NCBI GenBank assembly: GCA_944332705.1
Contig: CALVKM010000007.1
Coordinates: forward strand, 1-53,963
Origin: an uncultured Bacilli bacterium
Lineage (GTDB): Bacteria; Bacillota_I; Bacilli_A; RF39; UBA660
DNA: 53,963 nt
Reading direction: 5' to 3'
Position numbers and translations under genes: made by a program. The notes under the pieces are model-generated. The model was not told the origin of the DNA and searched no databases. It saw only the letters and a list, made by a program, of their open reading frames with translations. Positions 44,854 through 53,685 of this stretch are shown here, piece by piece; within the stretch, counting starts at the first letter, position 1; every line of letters starts with the position of its first letter.

Positions 44854-47800
44854 CCTTATTTTTTCATTTCCTAATGAATCAACATCATATACTATTAATT
44901 TTTTATCACTACTATTAAATAACTTTTCATTTTTTAATCTAATTCTATTTTGTTTCTTTTCATAATAATCCATTTCTCCGGAAATAATACTTCCATCCTT
45001 TTTTACTATTTCAACCAAATTTCCTTTATATAAATTAACAATAAATTTTACATTATCATTATCAATAAGTTTATCATAATTATACTTATACCATTTATTA
45101 TTTTTATCTACTTTACCAGTCTTTAAATTAACACAAATTGCATGAATCGGTAAAAACGAAAAGCATTTTTTTGTATAATTATAATATACTTTTGTAAAAA
45201 GTTGTGATACATGATCCATAGCGATTAATGTTTTTTCTTTTTTATTTACATTTTTCTTTTCTAAAAAATATGGTTCATCTAATAAATAATAATATCTTAA
45301 CTTTTTAATCATTGGACCTTTATTAGATGATTTTATACCATGTTTTAAATAATCAAACTTATCTTCTTGTGTTAAATTATTAATTTCCATACAATATTCT
45401 AAAAAAGGATTATCATATTCTTTATATTTAATATAAATCTCTTTTAATCTATCATATAAGTTTTTATCAGAGTCTTTACATAGTAATGTCTTTGTTCCTT
45501 CTTCATTAAAAAATTTATCAAATAAACTTTTGTTTATTTTGGCTTCATATATATCATCGACTTGACCTATTTGATAATATATTTTTTTATTATCAACTTC
45601 TTTGTATATAACTTTTATTATATTCGCTTTTTTAAACAACTTTTGACAAGGGTCTTTATTTATTTCTCCAGAATATTTAAATAATTCTTTATTAGTATCA
45701 GTTATCTTTTTTAAATTAACAATATACTTATCATATTCAATATCTTCTTTACTTTCATAATAGGTATTCATTTCATATCCAATATGCTTCATCATATCAT
45801 CAGATTTTGGATTCATAAAGAATTTAGCATCATTTTGGAATCTTATTATATCTTTTCCTAAATCAGTTGTAGGTAATAGAGCAATAATTGATGCATCAAC
45901 CGCATGATGATAAGGTTGCTCTCCAGCATCTCTATCCTTCTCCAAATCATATCTTTTTCTAATACTACTAGTAAATTGTCCTGGAGTTGAAAGTGTTAAT
46001 ATTCTAACATCTTTACTATAAGTATTTTCTAAATAATCATTAAAAATATTTATTTGCTTTACTATTTCTTTTGTCGCATAGGCGGTATCTCTTAAATTTC
46101 TATTAAAGAATCTTGTTTTATACTTATTCAAATCATCCGCATATAAAAAGTTTCTTTTCTTTAAATCCGAAATATTTTTATTTGCTTCAATTCTCTTAAT
46201 AAATGCTTCTTTTTCACTTCCTACTAAATATTGTAATGGTGTTTTATTTCCTTTATTTTTATTACAATCAGCACAAGAAATAGTTTTATTTTCATATGAA
46301 TTATCAAAAGAAGCACTTCTTGGTAAAATATGTTCTATTTCAACTGAACCATTTATTAATGAATTAATATTTACTGCTTTATTACAATAAGGACATAATC
46401 CATTAAATTCATTCCACAACATTACTTTTTCAATATTCTTATCAGTAACATTTAAATTATTATTTCTTAAGTATTCTTCTGCTTGTTTATGAAGTTTCGT
46501 ATTTAAATCCCGAACTTTAGAATACTCTTGTCTTCTTTTAGATCCATTCATAGTTTCTTTAGCGGATTCAATTGCTATGGAATATGGTAAACTACCTTTT
46601 TCTTCAATTATTGCGTTAATTACTTTTATAGCTTGTCTTAATGTCTTTTTTACTTGAGGAGAAGCAATTATATCATCAATAAATTCGGGATTTAACATTG
46701 GAAAATTCTTATTTTCACTAAATTTTGCATATTTATTGATAAATACTTCTCTACTTCTTTTACCATAATCATATTTTTTATATACTTGCATATAATTTAA
46801 GCAATCTTTTTGCATATCATTTATAGCCATCTTTAAAGTATTTTCTGATAATGAATGATATTTCAAATTTTTCTTATTAGTTTTCAGAGCTTCTTGTAAT
46901 GCTTTAATATCATTATCATCTAAACTTATTCCAGAACCATTAATCATATTAACAAGTTCTACTATTCCTGGCACAATCCCCATATAATTAATAATCATAT
47001 TATATGTTGCTATATTTTCCATTTTAAAAATATTTAAATTAGCATTATTTTTAACAAATATTCGTTTCATAGAGCGATAAATATTCATGGTTGATAATTC
47101 AGGCTTATTTTTATCATCTGTTTTAAATCCACTAATATTTTCTATATCTGTATTAAATAATTTTTTTAAAAGACCTTTTATAGTTATATTATCATTTTGA
47201 GTACAATAATTAAAAACTAATTCTAATCCTTCTTTATTTAATTTATATGTTGTATTATTTACTTTATAAAAAGCATTTAGATTATCTAATTCTTCAATAG
47301 TTTTAAAAGATATATTAATAAAATCATTTAATAAATTAAATTTTTCTGCATAAAAATTGGCATTTAGTGCACACTTTTCATCATGATTAACACTACATCT
47401 TCCTATTAAATCTTCAAATAAATATTTTTCATAATTTGGATTTTCATCTTTTTTCCTTAAGTAATCAAGTCGATCTGCATCACTATTAAATCTACCGTAT
47501 GGTGTATATGAATTAATAGAGCCTGGCCCTTCCCAGAATTTCCTCTTACGATTAAATATTCCTTTTTGTGTTTCATCTCCTAATAAGTTTTTTAAAAAAG
47601 CATCATTTAATTCTGGATAAAATTTACTTTGAACTTCAATTAGTTTTCTTATTTCTCTTTCATTATCGATATTTTTAACAGTTTGTCTTAATGCTCGATA
47701 TTTATTATTAATGCTATTTTTATACAGATTATAATAATATTCACATGGCAATTTGCCTTGTAAATCCACAAATTCTACTTCTTCATCACCAAAAGGAATA

Positions 47801-48138
47801 TATCCACGATGTGTTACAAAAAAGCACAAAATATTAACAATATCTTGTTTGGTTATTTGTTCATGAATTCCTTTATATCTTTTCTCAATTAATAAAGCAT
47901 CAATTGTATTAGTTGTAGGAAAATCAATTTTACCAAATAATTTTAATAAATCTTCCTTTCTAGTATCTTTTCTTTTTAATCTTCTTCTAGTATTTCTAAA
48001 AGATCTTCTATCTTTTGCGCCGTCACTAGTGTTAAATCTTCTTACCCCACACTTTTCGATTTCTGCAGTATCAACATTAACAATTGACCAGCCAACATTA
48101 TTAACCCCTAAATCTAAACCAATGCTATATTTCATCAT
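44833..48138 (-). CDS. cas9: Cas9 endonuclease, compact type II-A
   Basis: This is the RNA-guided DNA endonuclease, about 1101 residues, in the size range of SaCas9. RuvC-I has D9 (IGLDLGVNNVGW), and the Arg-rich bridge helix follows (RSFRNTRRRLKRKDTRK). RuvC-II has E524 in YSIAIESAKETM. The HNH domain has H603 in EIEHILPRSASFDNSYENK and the matching N626. RuvC-III has H745 and D748 in HHAVDASIIALL. All catalytic residues are present. Unlike SaCas9, two CxxC pairs (C582/C585 in CPYC and C622/C625 in CADC) frame the HNH core, suggesting a bound zinc. I start at ATG 48138 after AGGAAGGAAG; the next codon is also ATG. The earlier ATG at 48162 overlaps the ribosome binding site. Confidence 0.98.
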   Translation of the reverse strand: MMKYSIGLDLGVNNVGWSIVNVDTAEIEKCGVRRFNTSDGAKDRRSFRNTRRRLKRKDTRKEDLLKLFGKIDFPTTNTIDALLIEKRYKGIHEQITKQDIVNILCFFVTHRGYIPFGDEEVEFVDLQGKLPCEYYYNLYKNSINNKYRALRQTVKNIDNEREIRKLIEVQSKFYPELNDAFLKNLLGDETQKGIFNRKRKFWEGPGSINSYTPYGRFNSDADRLDYLRKKDENPNYEKYLFEDLIGRCSVNHDEKCALNANFYAEKFNLLNDFINISFKTIEELDNLNAFYKVNNTTYKLNKEGLELVFNYCTQNDNITIKGLLKKLFNTDIENISGFKTDDKNKPELSTMNIYRSMKRIFVKNNANLNIFKMENIATYNMIINYMGIVPGIVELVNMINGSGISLDDNDIKALQEALKTNKKNLKYHSLSENTLKMAINDMQKDCLNYMQVYKKYDYGKRSREVFINKYAKFSENKNFPMLNPEFIDDIIASPQVKKTLRQAIKVINAIIEEKGSLPYSIAIESAKETMNGSKRRQEYSKVRDLNTKLHKQAEEYLRNNNLNVTDKNIEKVMLWNEFNGLCPYCNKAVNINSLINGSVEIEHILPRSASFDNSYENKTISCADCNKNKGNKTPLQYLVGSEKEAFIKRIEANKNISDLKKRNFLYADDLNKYKTRFFNRNLRDTAYATKEIVKQINIFNDYLENTYSKDVRILTLSTPGQFTSSIRKRYDLEKDRDAGEQPYHHAVDASIIALLPTTDLGKDIIRFQNDAKFFMNPKSDDMMKHIGYEMNTYYESKEDIEYDKYIVNLKKITDTNKELFKYSGEINKDPCQKLFKKANIIKVIYKEVDNKKIYYQIGQVDDIYEAKINKSLFDKFFNEEGTKTLLCKDSDKNLYDRLKEIYIKYKEYDNPFLEYCMEINNLTQEDKFDYLKHGIKSSNKGPMIKKLRYYYLLDEPYFLEKKNVNKKEKTLIAMDHVSQLFTKVYYNYTKKCFSFLPIHAICVNLKTGKVDKNNKWYKYNYDKLIDNDNVKFIVNLYKGNLVEIVKKDGSIISGEMDYYEKKQNRIRLKNEKLFNSSDKKLIVYDVDSLGNEKIRLTFEVK

Positions 48139-48200
48139 TGCCCACTTCCTTCCTAATTGCATTATATCAGATAAAGATTATTTAATCAATAAAAATACAT

Positions 48201-48342
48201 TCATAGAAATATTCTTTGAATTCTCAAAGTAACTGCAAGCCAATCCAACTCACTTGCATTTAATTTTAAAATCCACAAAGACATCTTGATTATTAACAAT
48301 TGGACCAAATGGTGCATGAGCATATTTAATAAATATTTTCAT
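48201..48342 (-). pseudogene. Short coding remnant upstream of cas9
   Basis: An ATG at 48342 with AGAAGAG before it opens a 30-codon frame (MKIFIKYAHAPFGPIVNNQD...) that stops at 48250. A one-base shift near the end continues as LNASELDWLAVTLRIQRIFL to a stop at 48201. The two pieces read like the remains of one protein. No family is certain (the YxxxxFGPI piece faintly recalls SocA-like domains). The rest of 48163-48440 holds nothing else I can support. Confidence 0.3.
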
Positions 48343-48432
48343 CAACTCTTCTATTTAATATAACTTTATTACTTTTTGAAATTTATTAATATATAAGTTA
48401 TATACCCATACCCCAAAAATAGGAATTCATAC

Positions 48433-48441
48433 TATAATGTA
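48433..48441 (+). promoter_or_regulatory. Sporulation-type -10 element of the cotJ operon
   Basis: CATACTATA at 48429-48437 (approximate) fits the SigK -10 CATANNNTA and is close to the SigE CATACAAT. TATAAT overlaps it, but no sigma-A -35 box lies 17 bases upstream. Mother-cell expression is consistent with the coat genes downstream. Confidence 0.35.
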
Positions 48442-48454
48442 GGGAGGAAATAAA

Positions 48455-48901
48455 ATGTTATTTGATGATAATTTAGGATTTATAGCTTATAACTTATATC
48501 CAAATATGATGAGTAGCAATAATATGAGTAATAATTCTGATTTAGTTTCAGTTAGTGAGGGTTTTTTACGAGGTAATATGTTTGCAAATGAATATAAACC
48601 ATATAAAAATTATACTTACAAAAAAATAGTGCCTAAAACTAAAAGAGAAGAATTATTACTAGAAATAATGGAATTATCTTTTGCTATCAATGATTTAAAT
48701 TTATATTTAGATTTGCATCCGAATGATAGAGAAATGTTAGAAAAATTCAATAAACTAGTAGTGATATCTAATCAAAAAGAAATGGAATATGTTAAGACTT
48801 ATGGACCACTTGAAGTAATCGATAGCGATTCAAGTTCAAGCTTTGAATGGATTAAAAATCCATGGCCTTGGGAAAGAGAGGATGATACAAAGTATGTTTA
48901 A
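48455..48901 (+). CDS. CotJA-CotJB fusion spore coat protein
   Basis: This is a 148-residue protein that combines two normally separate inner-coat proteins. The N-terminal 55 residues resemble CotJA (LVSVSEGFLRGNMFANEYKPYKNY, the usual 'RGTLFPELYRPY' signature). From residue 65 it is CotJB: REELLLEIMELSFAINDLNLYLDLHPNDREMLEKFNKL (core INDLNLYLDLHPND), then YGPLEV and the terminal WIKNPWPWE. CotJA, CotJB and CotJC form an inner coat complex with the manganese-catalase-like CotJC. GGGAGGAAAT precedes the ATG. cotJC starts inside its last codons. Confidence 0.88.
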   Translation: MLFDDNLGFIAYNLYPNMMSSNNMSNNSDLVSVSEGFLRGNMFANEYKPYKNYTYKKIVPKTKREELLLEIMELSFAINDLNLYLDLHPNDREMLEKFNKLVVISNQKEMEYVKTYGPLEVIDSDSSSSFEWIKNPWPWEREDDTKYV

Positions 48902-49451
48902 GTATGTAAAACATTTAGCTTATCCAGTTAATATTACTAAAAAAGATTTAAAAATGGCTAAATTAATAATTACTCAATTTGGAGGTCCAGCTGGAGAACT
49001 TGGAGCAACACTTAGATATTTTTCTCAAAAATTTACTATGCCTGATGAGATGGGAAGAGCATTGCTTAACGATATTGCTACTGAAGAAATGGGTCATATG
49101 GAAATGGTAGCTACTATAGTTCACGAGCTTATGAAAAATGCTACAATTGAAGAAATTAAAGAAGCTGGATTAGAACAATATTATACTGAACATAATAAAG
49201 GAATATATCCATGTAATGCTAATGGTATTCCTTTTGATGCTATGTCCATTGCTGTAACTTCTGATCCTCTTACAGACTTATCGGAAGATATGGCAGCAGA
49301 ACAAAAAGCTCGTAGCGCTTATGAAAATTTAATCAATTTAGCAACAGATCCTGCAGTAATAGAACCACTACTATTTTTAAGGCAAAGAGAAGTAGTACAT
49401 TTTAATCGTTTTAAAGAATTATATGATTATTATGTAAAGAAAGGTTATTAA
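48894..49451 (+). CDS. cotJC: CotJC, spore coat manganese catalase family
   Basis: This is a 185-residue manganese-catalase-fold protein, CotJC of the spore inner coat. It opens VKHLAYPVNITKKDLKMAKL and carries the four-helix-bundle metal ligands in QFGGPAGELGATLRYFSQ (Glu), DIATEEMGHMEMVATIVHEL (E-x2-H) and AEQKARSAYENLI with LFLRQREVVHFNRF (E-x2-H). The start ATG 48894 overlaps the cotJAB stop by eight bases; the upstream in-frame start at 48843 would add the reading of another frame of CotJB and is unlikely. A terminator follows. Confidence 0.94.
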   Translation: MFKYVKHLAYPVNITKKDLKMAKLIITQFGGPAGELGATLRYFSQKFTMPDEMGRALLNDIATEEMGHMEMVATIVHELMKNATIEEIKEAGLEQYYTEHNKGIYPCNANGIPFDAMSIAVTSDPLTDLSEDMAAEQKARSAYENLINLATDPAVIEPLLFLRQREVVHFNRFKELYDYYVKKGY

Positions 49452-49479
49452 ATCAAGTGTAAAAACTTGATTTTTTTCT
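49451..49479 (+). terminator. Terminator of the cotJ operon
   Basis: AATCAAGT-gtaaaa-ACTTGATT is followed by TTTTTCTTG directly after the cotJC stop. Confidence 0.85.
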
Positions 49480-49520
49480 TGTATGTAATTTTTCTAACAA
49501 TGTAATATACCCTAAATAAA

Positions 49521-49549
49521 TTGAAAAATTGTCGATATTAAGGTATAAT
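49521..49549 (+). promoter_or_regulatory. Consensus promoter of ftsK/spoIIIE
   Basis: TTGAAA (49521-49526), 17-base spacer, TATAAT (49544-49549). The transcript start would be only about 10 bases before the ATG, so the 5' UTR is very short. Confidence 0.7.
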
Positions 49550-49566
49550 TAATTAGGGTGATAAAA

Positions 49567-51786
49567 ATGGCAAAGAAAAAGAAATCAAAAGAAAGTAGTG
49601 CCACAAGTAGTTATAGTGTTGAACTTATTGGCCTTATCCTTATATTAATAGGTATAATTGGCTTTGGTTTTGGCTTTGTTGGTTCACTAATAAAGAAATT
49701 TGCTATGTTTTTGGCGGGGGCTTGGTGGATAGTTGTTTTAATATTTACAATAATCTTGGGAATATATATGTTATATAAAAGAAAGATGCCAAAATTTACT
49801 AGTGGAAAGTTGATTGGACTTTATTTAATATTTATTATAATTTTAGTTGCTAGTCATTTTGAGTTTTTGAATTTATCTAATAGTCCTGGAGATATATTTA
49901 AAGCAACATATGATAATTTTATGGAAAGAATTTCTAGTATTACTGCAAATAATGCCTTAGAGACTAGTGGGACAACTTCTGTAGTAATTGGTGGAGGTTT
50001 TATCGGAGCAACATTTATTACGCTTTTATATAGTTTATTTGGTAAAACTGGTTCAATTGTAATATTAGTTATTATAGGTATTTTTGCAGCTGTTTTAACA
50101 TTTAATGTTAATCTATCAAATATATTTGGTAAAATATTTGGAATATTTAAACATAAGAAAAAGGAAAAGAAAGAAGTTAGTAGTGATGAAGTAATAACTA
50201 CAAATAGTAATGAAGAAGTAAAAGAAGAACCTAAGCAAGATAAAATTGTTATTACAAGTATGGATGAATTGAAACAAAAACCAATTGAACAAGAATCTTT
50301 GGAACCTAAAAAAAGGCAAGAAGATATTTATGAAAGTACAACATACACGCTTCCTAAGTTTAATGAAATTTTTGATCCAATAAAACAAAAAAAGATCAAT
50401 TCAACAGAATTTACTAAAAGCAATAAAGAAATACTTGAGCGAGTACTTAGAGATTTTGGAGTAAATGCTAAAGTTGTTGAAATACATATCGGACCTGCAG
50501 TTACGGAATATGAACTTACTGTTCCTGCGGGCACAAAGGTAAGTCGGATTGTTAACATAAATAAAGAAATAGCCCTTGCCTTGGCGGCGAAAGATGTAAT
50601 TATTCAAGCACCGATTCCTGGTAAAAGTACTATTGGGATAGAAATTCCTAATCCAACAATTAGTAGTGTTACTTTAAGAGAAGTATTAGAGTCTCCACAA
50701 AATTTAAAAAGTGATGCGAAAATTTGTGCGGCTTTAGGTAAAGATATTATGGGTACACCAAAAGTTATGGATTTAACTAAGATGCCACACTTGCTTGTTG
50801 CGGGTTCTACTGGATCAGGTAAATCAGTATGCATCAATGGTATTATTGCATCAATATTAATGCGTTATAAACCTAATGAAGTAAAACTTGTATTAGTTGA
50901 TCCTAAAAAAGTGGAACTTACTAATTATAATGGTATTCCTCACCTACTATGTCCAGTAGTAAGTGATCCTAAAAAAGCTAGTTTAACACTGCAACAAGTA
51001 GTATCCGAAATGGATAAAAGATTTACTTTGTTTAGTGAATGCGAAGTTAAAAATATTTCGGGATATAATGAATTAATTGAAAAAGAAAATAAAAAACACC
51101 CAGAAAAAATGCAAGCTAAGATGCCATACATTGTCGTAATTATCGATGAACTTGCGGATTTAATGCTTGTTGCTTCTAAAGAAGTTGAAGATTCTATTAC
51201 AAGAATTACTCAACTTGCTAGAGCTGCGGGAATACATTTAATTGTTGCAACCCAAAGGCCTTCAACTGATGTTATAACAGGTTTAATTAAAAATAATATT
51301 CCATCACGTATCTCATTCGCGGTTTCTAGTCAAATAGATTCACGAACTATACTTGATCAACCAGGAGCTGAAAAATTACTTGGTAAAGGTGATATGCTAT
51401 ACTTCCCTATGGGTGATAGTGCTCCGACTAGAATTCAAGGTTGTTTTATCAATGATGATGAAATAAAAAGATTGATTGATTATTGTAAAAGTCAAGCAAC
51501 TGTCAAGTATAATGAAGATTTTGAAAATGTAAGTACAAATACTTCTAGTGGTTCAACCAATTCTTATGCTGGTGAAGATGATGCGGCTTATAATGATGTG
51601 GTAGAATTTGCCATTCAAACAGGAAAAATCAGTGCTTCTTTAATTCAAAGAAGATTTAGATTTGGATATAATAGAGCCGCTAGACTTATGGATTTACTGG
51701 AATCTCGTGGTATTGTTGGTCCACAAAATGGATCAAAGCCAAGAGAAGTTTTAGTCAAATTAGAGAAAAATGATGAAGAAGAATAA
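49567..51786 (+). CDS. ftsK: FtsK/SpoIIIE family DNA translocase
   Basis: This is a 739-residue DNA translocase that pumps chromosome DNA through the division or sporulation septum. Four N-terminal membrane helices (about 20-200) are followed by a Lys/Glu-rich linker (200-270), the alpha domain, then the RecA-like motor with Walker A LLVAGSTGSGKSVCINGI, Walker B PYIVVIIDELADLML and LIVATQRPSTDVITG. The C-terminal winged-helix gamma domain that reads KOPS/SRS sites is present (YNDVVEFAIQTGKISASLIQRRFRFGYNRAARLMD, core ASLIQRRFRFGYNRAARL). The ATG at 49567 follows TTAGGGTGAT; the GTG three codons earlier lies inside that Shine-Dalgarno. A SpoIIIE role is possible, since this is a spore former. 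Confidence 0.95.
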   Translation: MAKKKKSKESSATSSYSVELIGLILILIGIIGFGFGFVGSLIKKFAMFLAGAWWIVVLIFTIILGIYMLYKRKMPKFTSGKLIGLYLIFIIILVASHFEFLNLSNSPGDIFKATYDNFMERISSITANNALETSGTTSVVIGGGFIGATFITLLYSLFGKTGSIVILVIIGIFAAVLTFNVNLSNIFGKIFGIFKHKKKEKKEVSSDEVITTNSNEEVKEEPKQDKIVITSMDELKQKPIEQESLEPKKRQEDIYESTTYTLPKFNEIFDPIKQKKINSTEFTKSNKEILERVLRDFGVNAKVVEIHIGPAVTEYELTVPAGTKVSRIVNINKEIALALAAKDVIIQAPIPGKSTIGIEIPNPTISSVTLREVLESPQNLKSDAKICAALGKDIMGTPKVMDLTKMPHLLVAGSTGSGKSVCINGIIASILMRYKPNEVKLVLVDPKKVELTNYNGIPHLLCPVVSDPKKASLTLQQVVSEMDKRFTLFSECEVKNISGYNELIEKENKKHPEKMQAKMPYIVVIIDELADLMLVASKEVEDSITRITQLARAAGIHLIVATQRPSTDVITGLIKNNIPSRISFAVSSQIDSRTILDQPGAEKLLGKGDMLYFPMGDSAPTRIQGCFINDDEIKRLIDYCKSQATVKYNEDFENVSTNTSSGSTNSYAGEDDAAYNDVVEFAIQTGKISASLIQRRFRFGYNRAARLMDLLESRGIVGPQNGSKPREVLVKLEKNDEEE

Positions 51787-51846
51787 AAAAAGTCTATTAA
51801 ATTTTGAAAATTTATGATAATATATTAATGGAAGGTAGGTTATAAA

Positions 51847-52416
51847 ATGGCTGATAAAAAAACAACAAATGAAACAAAAGAAGTAAAAAATGCAACTCAA
51901 ACGATTACTCCAAAAACAATTTACATTATTATTGGAGTGGTACTTGCTGTAATACTTATTGTGATTTACATATATCGGGTTAATCAAGTAAGAAAAGAAG
52001 AACAAATAACTAATAGTTATTTACTAACAACTGACACTGTTAGTTTAGAAATTAAAAACTTGGATGAAGTAAGTCAAATTCTTGCTGAAGCACCTCAAAG
52101 TGGTTATTTTGTATTAATTACTTATACTGGAGATGCGGAAACTTATGCTCTTGAAGAAAGCATAAAAGGGATAATTGATGATTATAAGTTAAATGATGTA
52201 TTTTATTATTTGAATGTATTAGATATTATGGAACAAGATAATTATATTACAAGAATTAATAATGCATTTAATACTGATGAAATAGATAAAATACCAACAA
52301 TTCTATATTATCAAGATGGTGAACTTGTATATGTAGTTGAAAGAGATGATGATAACATGATTAATTCTGGAGACTTACAAAAGTTATTAGATATATATGA
52401 ATACGAAGGTCAATAA
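51847..52416 (+). CDS. Membrane-anchored thioredoxin-fold-like protein without cysteines
   Basis: This is a 189-residue protein with a soluble Lys/Thr-rich start, one membrane helix (TIYIIIGVVLAVILIVIYIY) and an extracellular domain with a thioredoxin-like order of strands: GYFVLITYTGDAETY in the place of the active-site strand, VFYYLNVLDIM, and DEIDKIPTILYYQDGELVYVVER with the cis-Pro-type IPT. The CxxC motif is absent (TGDAET instead), so it is not a redox enzyme; it may be a structural or binding member. GAAGGTAGG precedes the ATG. It lies 60 bases after ftsK, and its stop is embedded in a terminator. Confidence 0.7.
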   Translation: MADKKTTNETKEVKNATQTITPKTIYIIIGVVLAVILIVIYIYRVNQVRKEEQITNSYLLTTDTVSLEIKNLDEVSQILAEAPQSGYFVLITYTGDAETYALEESIKGIIDDYKLNDVFYYLNVLDIMEQDNYITRINNAFNTDEIDKIPTILYYQDGELVYVVERDDDNMINSGDLQKLLDIYEYEGQ

Positions 52417-52430
52417 AGACCTTTTTTTAA
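52408..52430 (+). terminator. Terminator overlapping the stop of the thioredoxin-like gene
   Basis: AAGGTC-aataaa-GACCTT is followed by TTTTT. The 5' arm contains the last codons. The trmL ribosome binding site comes right after it, so trmL depends on read-through or an unseen promoter. Confidence 0.65.
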
Positions 52431-52441
52431 AGGAGTAAAAT

Positions 52442-52960
52442 ATGATAAATGTAGTTTTATTTGAACCAGAAATTCCTCAAAATACTGGTAATATAATGCG
52501 GACTTGTGTTGCTACTAATGCCGTGTTACACTTAATTAAACCATTAGGTTTTGAAGTAGATGATAAACATTTGATTCGTAGTGGTGTTAATTATATTGAT
52601 AAATTAAAATGGTATGTTTATGAAAATTATGAAGATTTTTTAAATAAAAATTCAAATGGTAAATTTTACTTTTTAACTAGATATGGACATAAACCTCCGA
52701 TGAAATTTGATTTTAGCAATAAAGATGAAAATATTTATTTAGTATTTGGTAAAGAATCAACTGGAATACCAAAAAACATTTTAAAACCTCACCTTGATAA
52801 TTGTATTAGACTACCTATGAGTGATAATGTTAGGGCTCTAAATTTATCAAATACTGTAGCTATTATGGTTTATGAAGTATTAAGACAACAAAACTACCCT
52901 AACCTATATTTTGATGAACCACATAAAACTAAAACAGAAATTGAAGATTTTGAAGATTAA
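52442..52960 (+). CDS. trmL: tRNA (cytidine(34)-2'-O)-methyltransferase TrmL
   Basis: This is a SPOUT-family RNA 2'-O-methyltransferase, 172 residues, matching TrmL, which methylates the wobble base of tRNA-Leu isoacceptors. INVVLFEPEIPQNTGNIMRTC is motif 1 with the N-x-G-N-x-x-R core, HLIKPLGFEVDDKHLIRSG follows, then YLVFGKESTGIPKNIL (motif 2) and IRLPMSDNVRALNLSNTVAIMVYE (motif 3 with the AdoMet-binding knot). AAAGGAG lies seven bases before the ATG. Confidence 0.95.
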   Translation: MINVVLFEPEIPQNTGNIMRTCVATNAVLHLIKPLGFEVDDKHLIRSGVNYIDKLKWYVYENYEDFLNKNSNGKFYFLTRYGHKPPMKFDFSNKDENIYLVFGKESTGIPKNILKPHLDNCIRLPMSDNVRALNLSNTVAIMVYEVLRQQNYPNLYFDEPHKTKTEIEDFED

Positions 52961-52988
52961 AAAAAGAAAATTAATTTTTCCTTTTTTA
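52959..52988. terminator. Bidirectional terminator between trmL and the convergent thioredoxin-like gene
   Basis: AAAAAAGAAAATT/AATTTTTCCTTTTTT lies between two convergent stops and is A-rich on one side, T-rich on the other. Confidence 0.7.
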
Positions 52989-53549
52989 AATACCAAAATT
53001 ATCTAACCAATCTTCAAAAGCTGTTAACGAGTAACTACCAAAGAAACCTCCAGCTTGCTTGCCATCTTGGATAATTATCACACATGGAGTAAAGCCATAG
53101 TCATTAATGAAATTTCCAAATGTATCAGTTACTTCTTCACCAACCCCTGCTTCATCAACAGTTGTTGTGGTTTCCATATCAAGTAATTCTACAAGTTCTT
53201 CCCAATTCGCTCCACTTCGATCAACTTCAGAAAGATCTAAATATTGAGTTATATAATTATTATTAATTTGAGCATCTTGTAATGTTGGTAATAATTCATG
53301 ACATACTGTACATGTTTCACGACCTATATAAAGGACATAAGTACTATCAGTATCTTCAAACATATCAAGAACATCAGCAACTCCAACAGTATGCATCATT
53401 GATACATCATAGTCATTATTACTATCTCCTCTACTACAAGCATTAACAAAACCAAGAATTATTGCAACAAGGAGTAGAACCATAATTATGTAACTATACA
53501 TATTTAATTTTTTAAAGTTTTTAGTATAATTTCTTTCTTTATCAGCCAT
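52986..53549 (-). CDS. Membrane-anchored thioredoxin-like protein with CxxC
   Basis: This is a 187-residue protein with a basic start, one membrane helix (YSYIIMVLLLVAIILGFVNA) and an extracellular thioredoxin-fold domain. TYVLYIGRETCTVCHELLPTLQD carries the CTVC active site, QYLDLSEVD is the next strand, and YGFTPCVIIIQDGKQAGGFFGSYS holds the cis-Pro as T-P. It resembles bacteriocin-accessory-type thioredoxins and may act on disulfides at the cell surface. An insertion with Thr/Val/Glu (TTTTVDEAGVGEEV) lies between the two halves. GAGGTGGAAAA precedes the ATG. Confidence 0.82.
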   Translation of the reverse strand: MADKERNYTKNFKKLNMYSYIIMVLLLVAIILGFVNACSRGDSNNDYDVSMMHTVGVADVLDMFEDTDSTYVLYIGRETCTVCHELLPTLQDAQINNNYITQYLDLSEVDRSGANWEELVELLDMETTTTVDEAGVGEEVTDTFGNFINDYGFTPCVIIIQDGKQAGGFFGSYSLTAFEDWLDNFGI

Positions 53550-53636
53550 TTTTCCACCTCGTCAATATTATTACATAATTTAATAAAATGTGCAACAGAA
53601 ATAATGCATTAATTTATTCAAATTGCATATAATATA

Positions 53637-53662
53637 TTAGAAAGTCAAGGTTGACTTTCTAA
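53637..53662. promoter_or_regulatory. 12-bp palindrome over a promoter (candidate operator)
   Basis: TTAGAAAGTCAA-GG-TTGACTTTCTAA is a perfect inverted repeat. Its right arm contains the TTGACT -35 box of the plus-strand promoter at 53651-53679, so a dimeric repressor bound here would block RNA polymerase. Confidence 0.6.
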
Positions 53663-53679
53663 CAAAAGTGTGGTATATT
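53651..53679 (+). promoter_or_regulatory. Sigma-A-type promoter of the tandem RNA element
   Basis: TTGACT (53651-53656), 17-base spacer, TATATT (53674-53679), reading into the tandem RNA motif. Confidence 0.65.
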
Positions 53680-53685
53680 AAATTC

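Noticed and set aside
50116..51131. Several minus-strand frames inside ftsK
   Set aside because: Shadows of the ftsK coding sequence without ribosome binding sites or recognisable domains.
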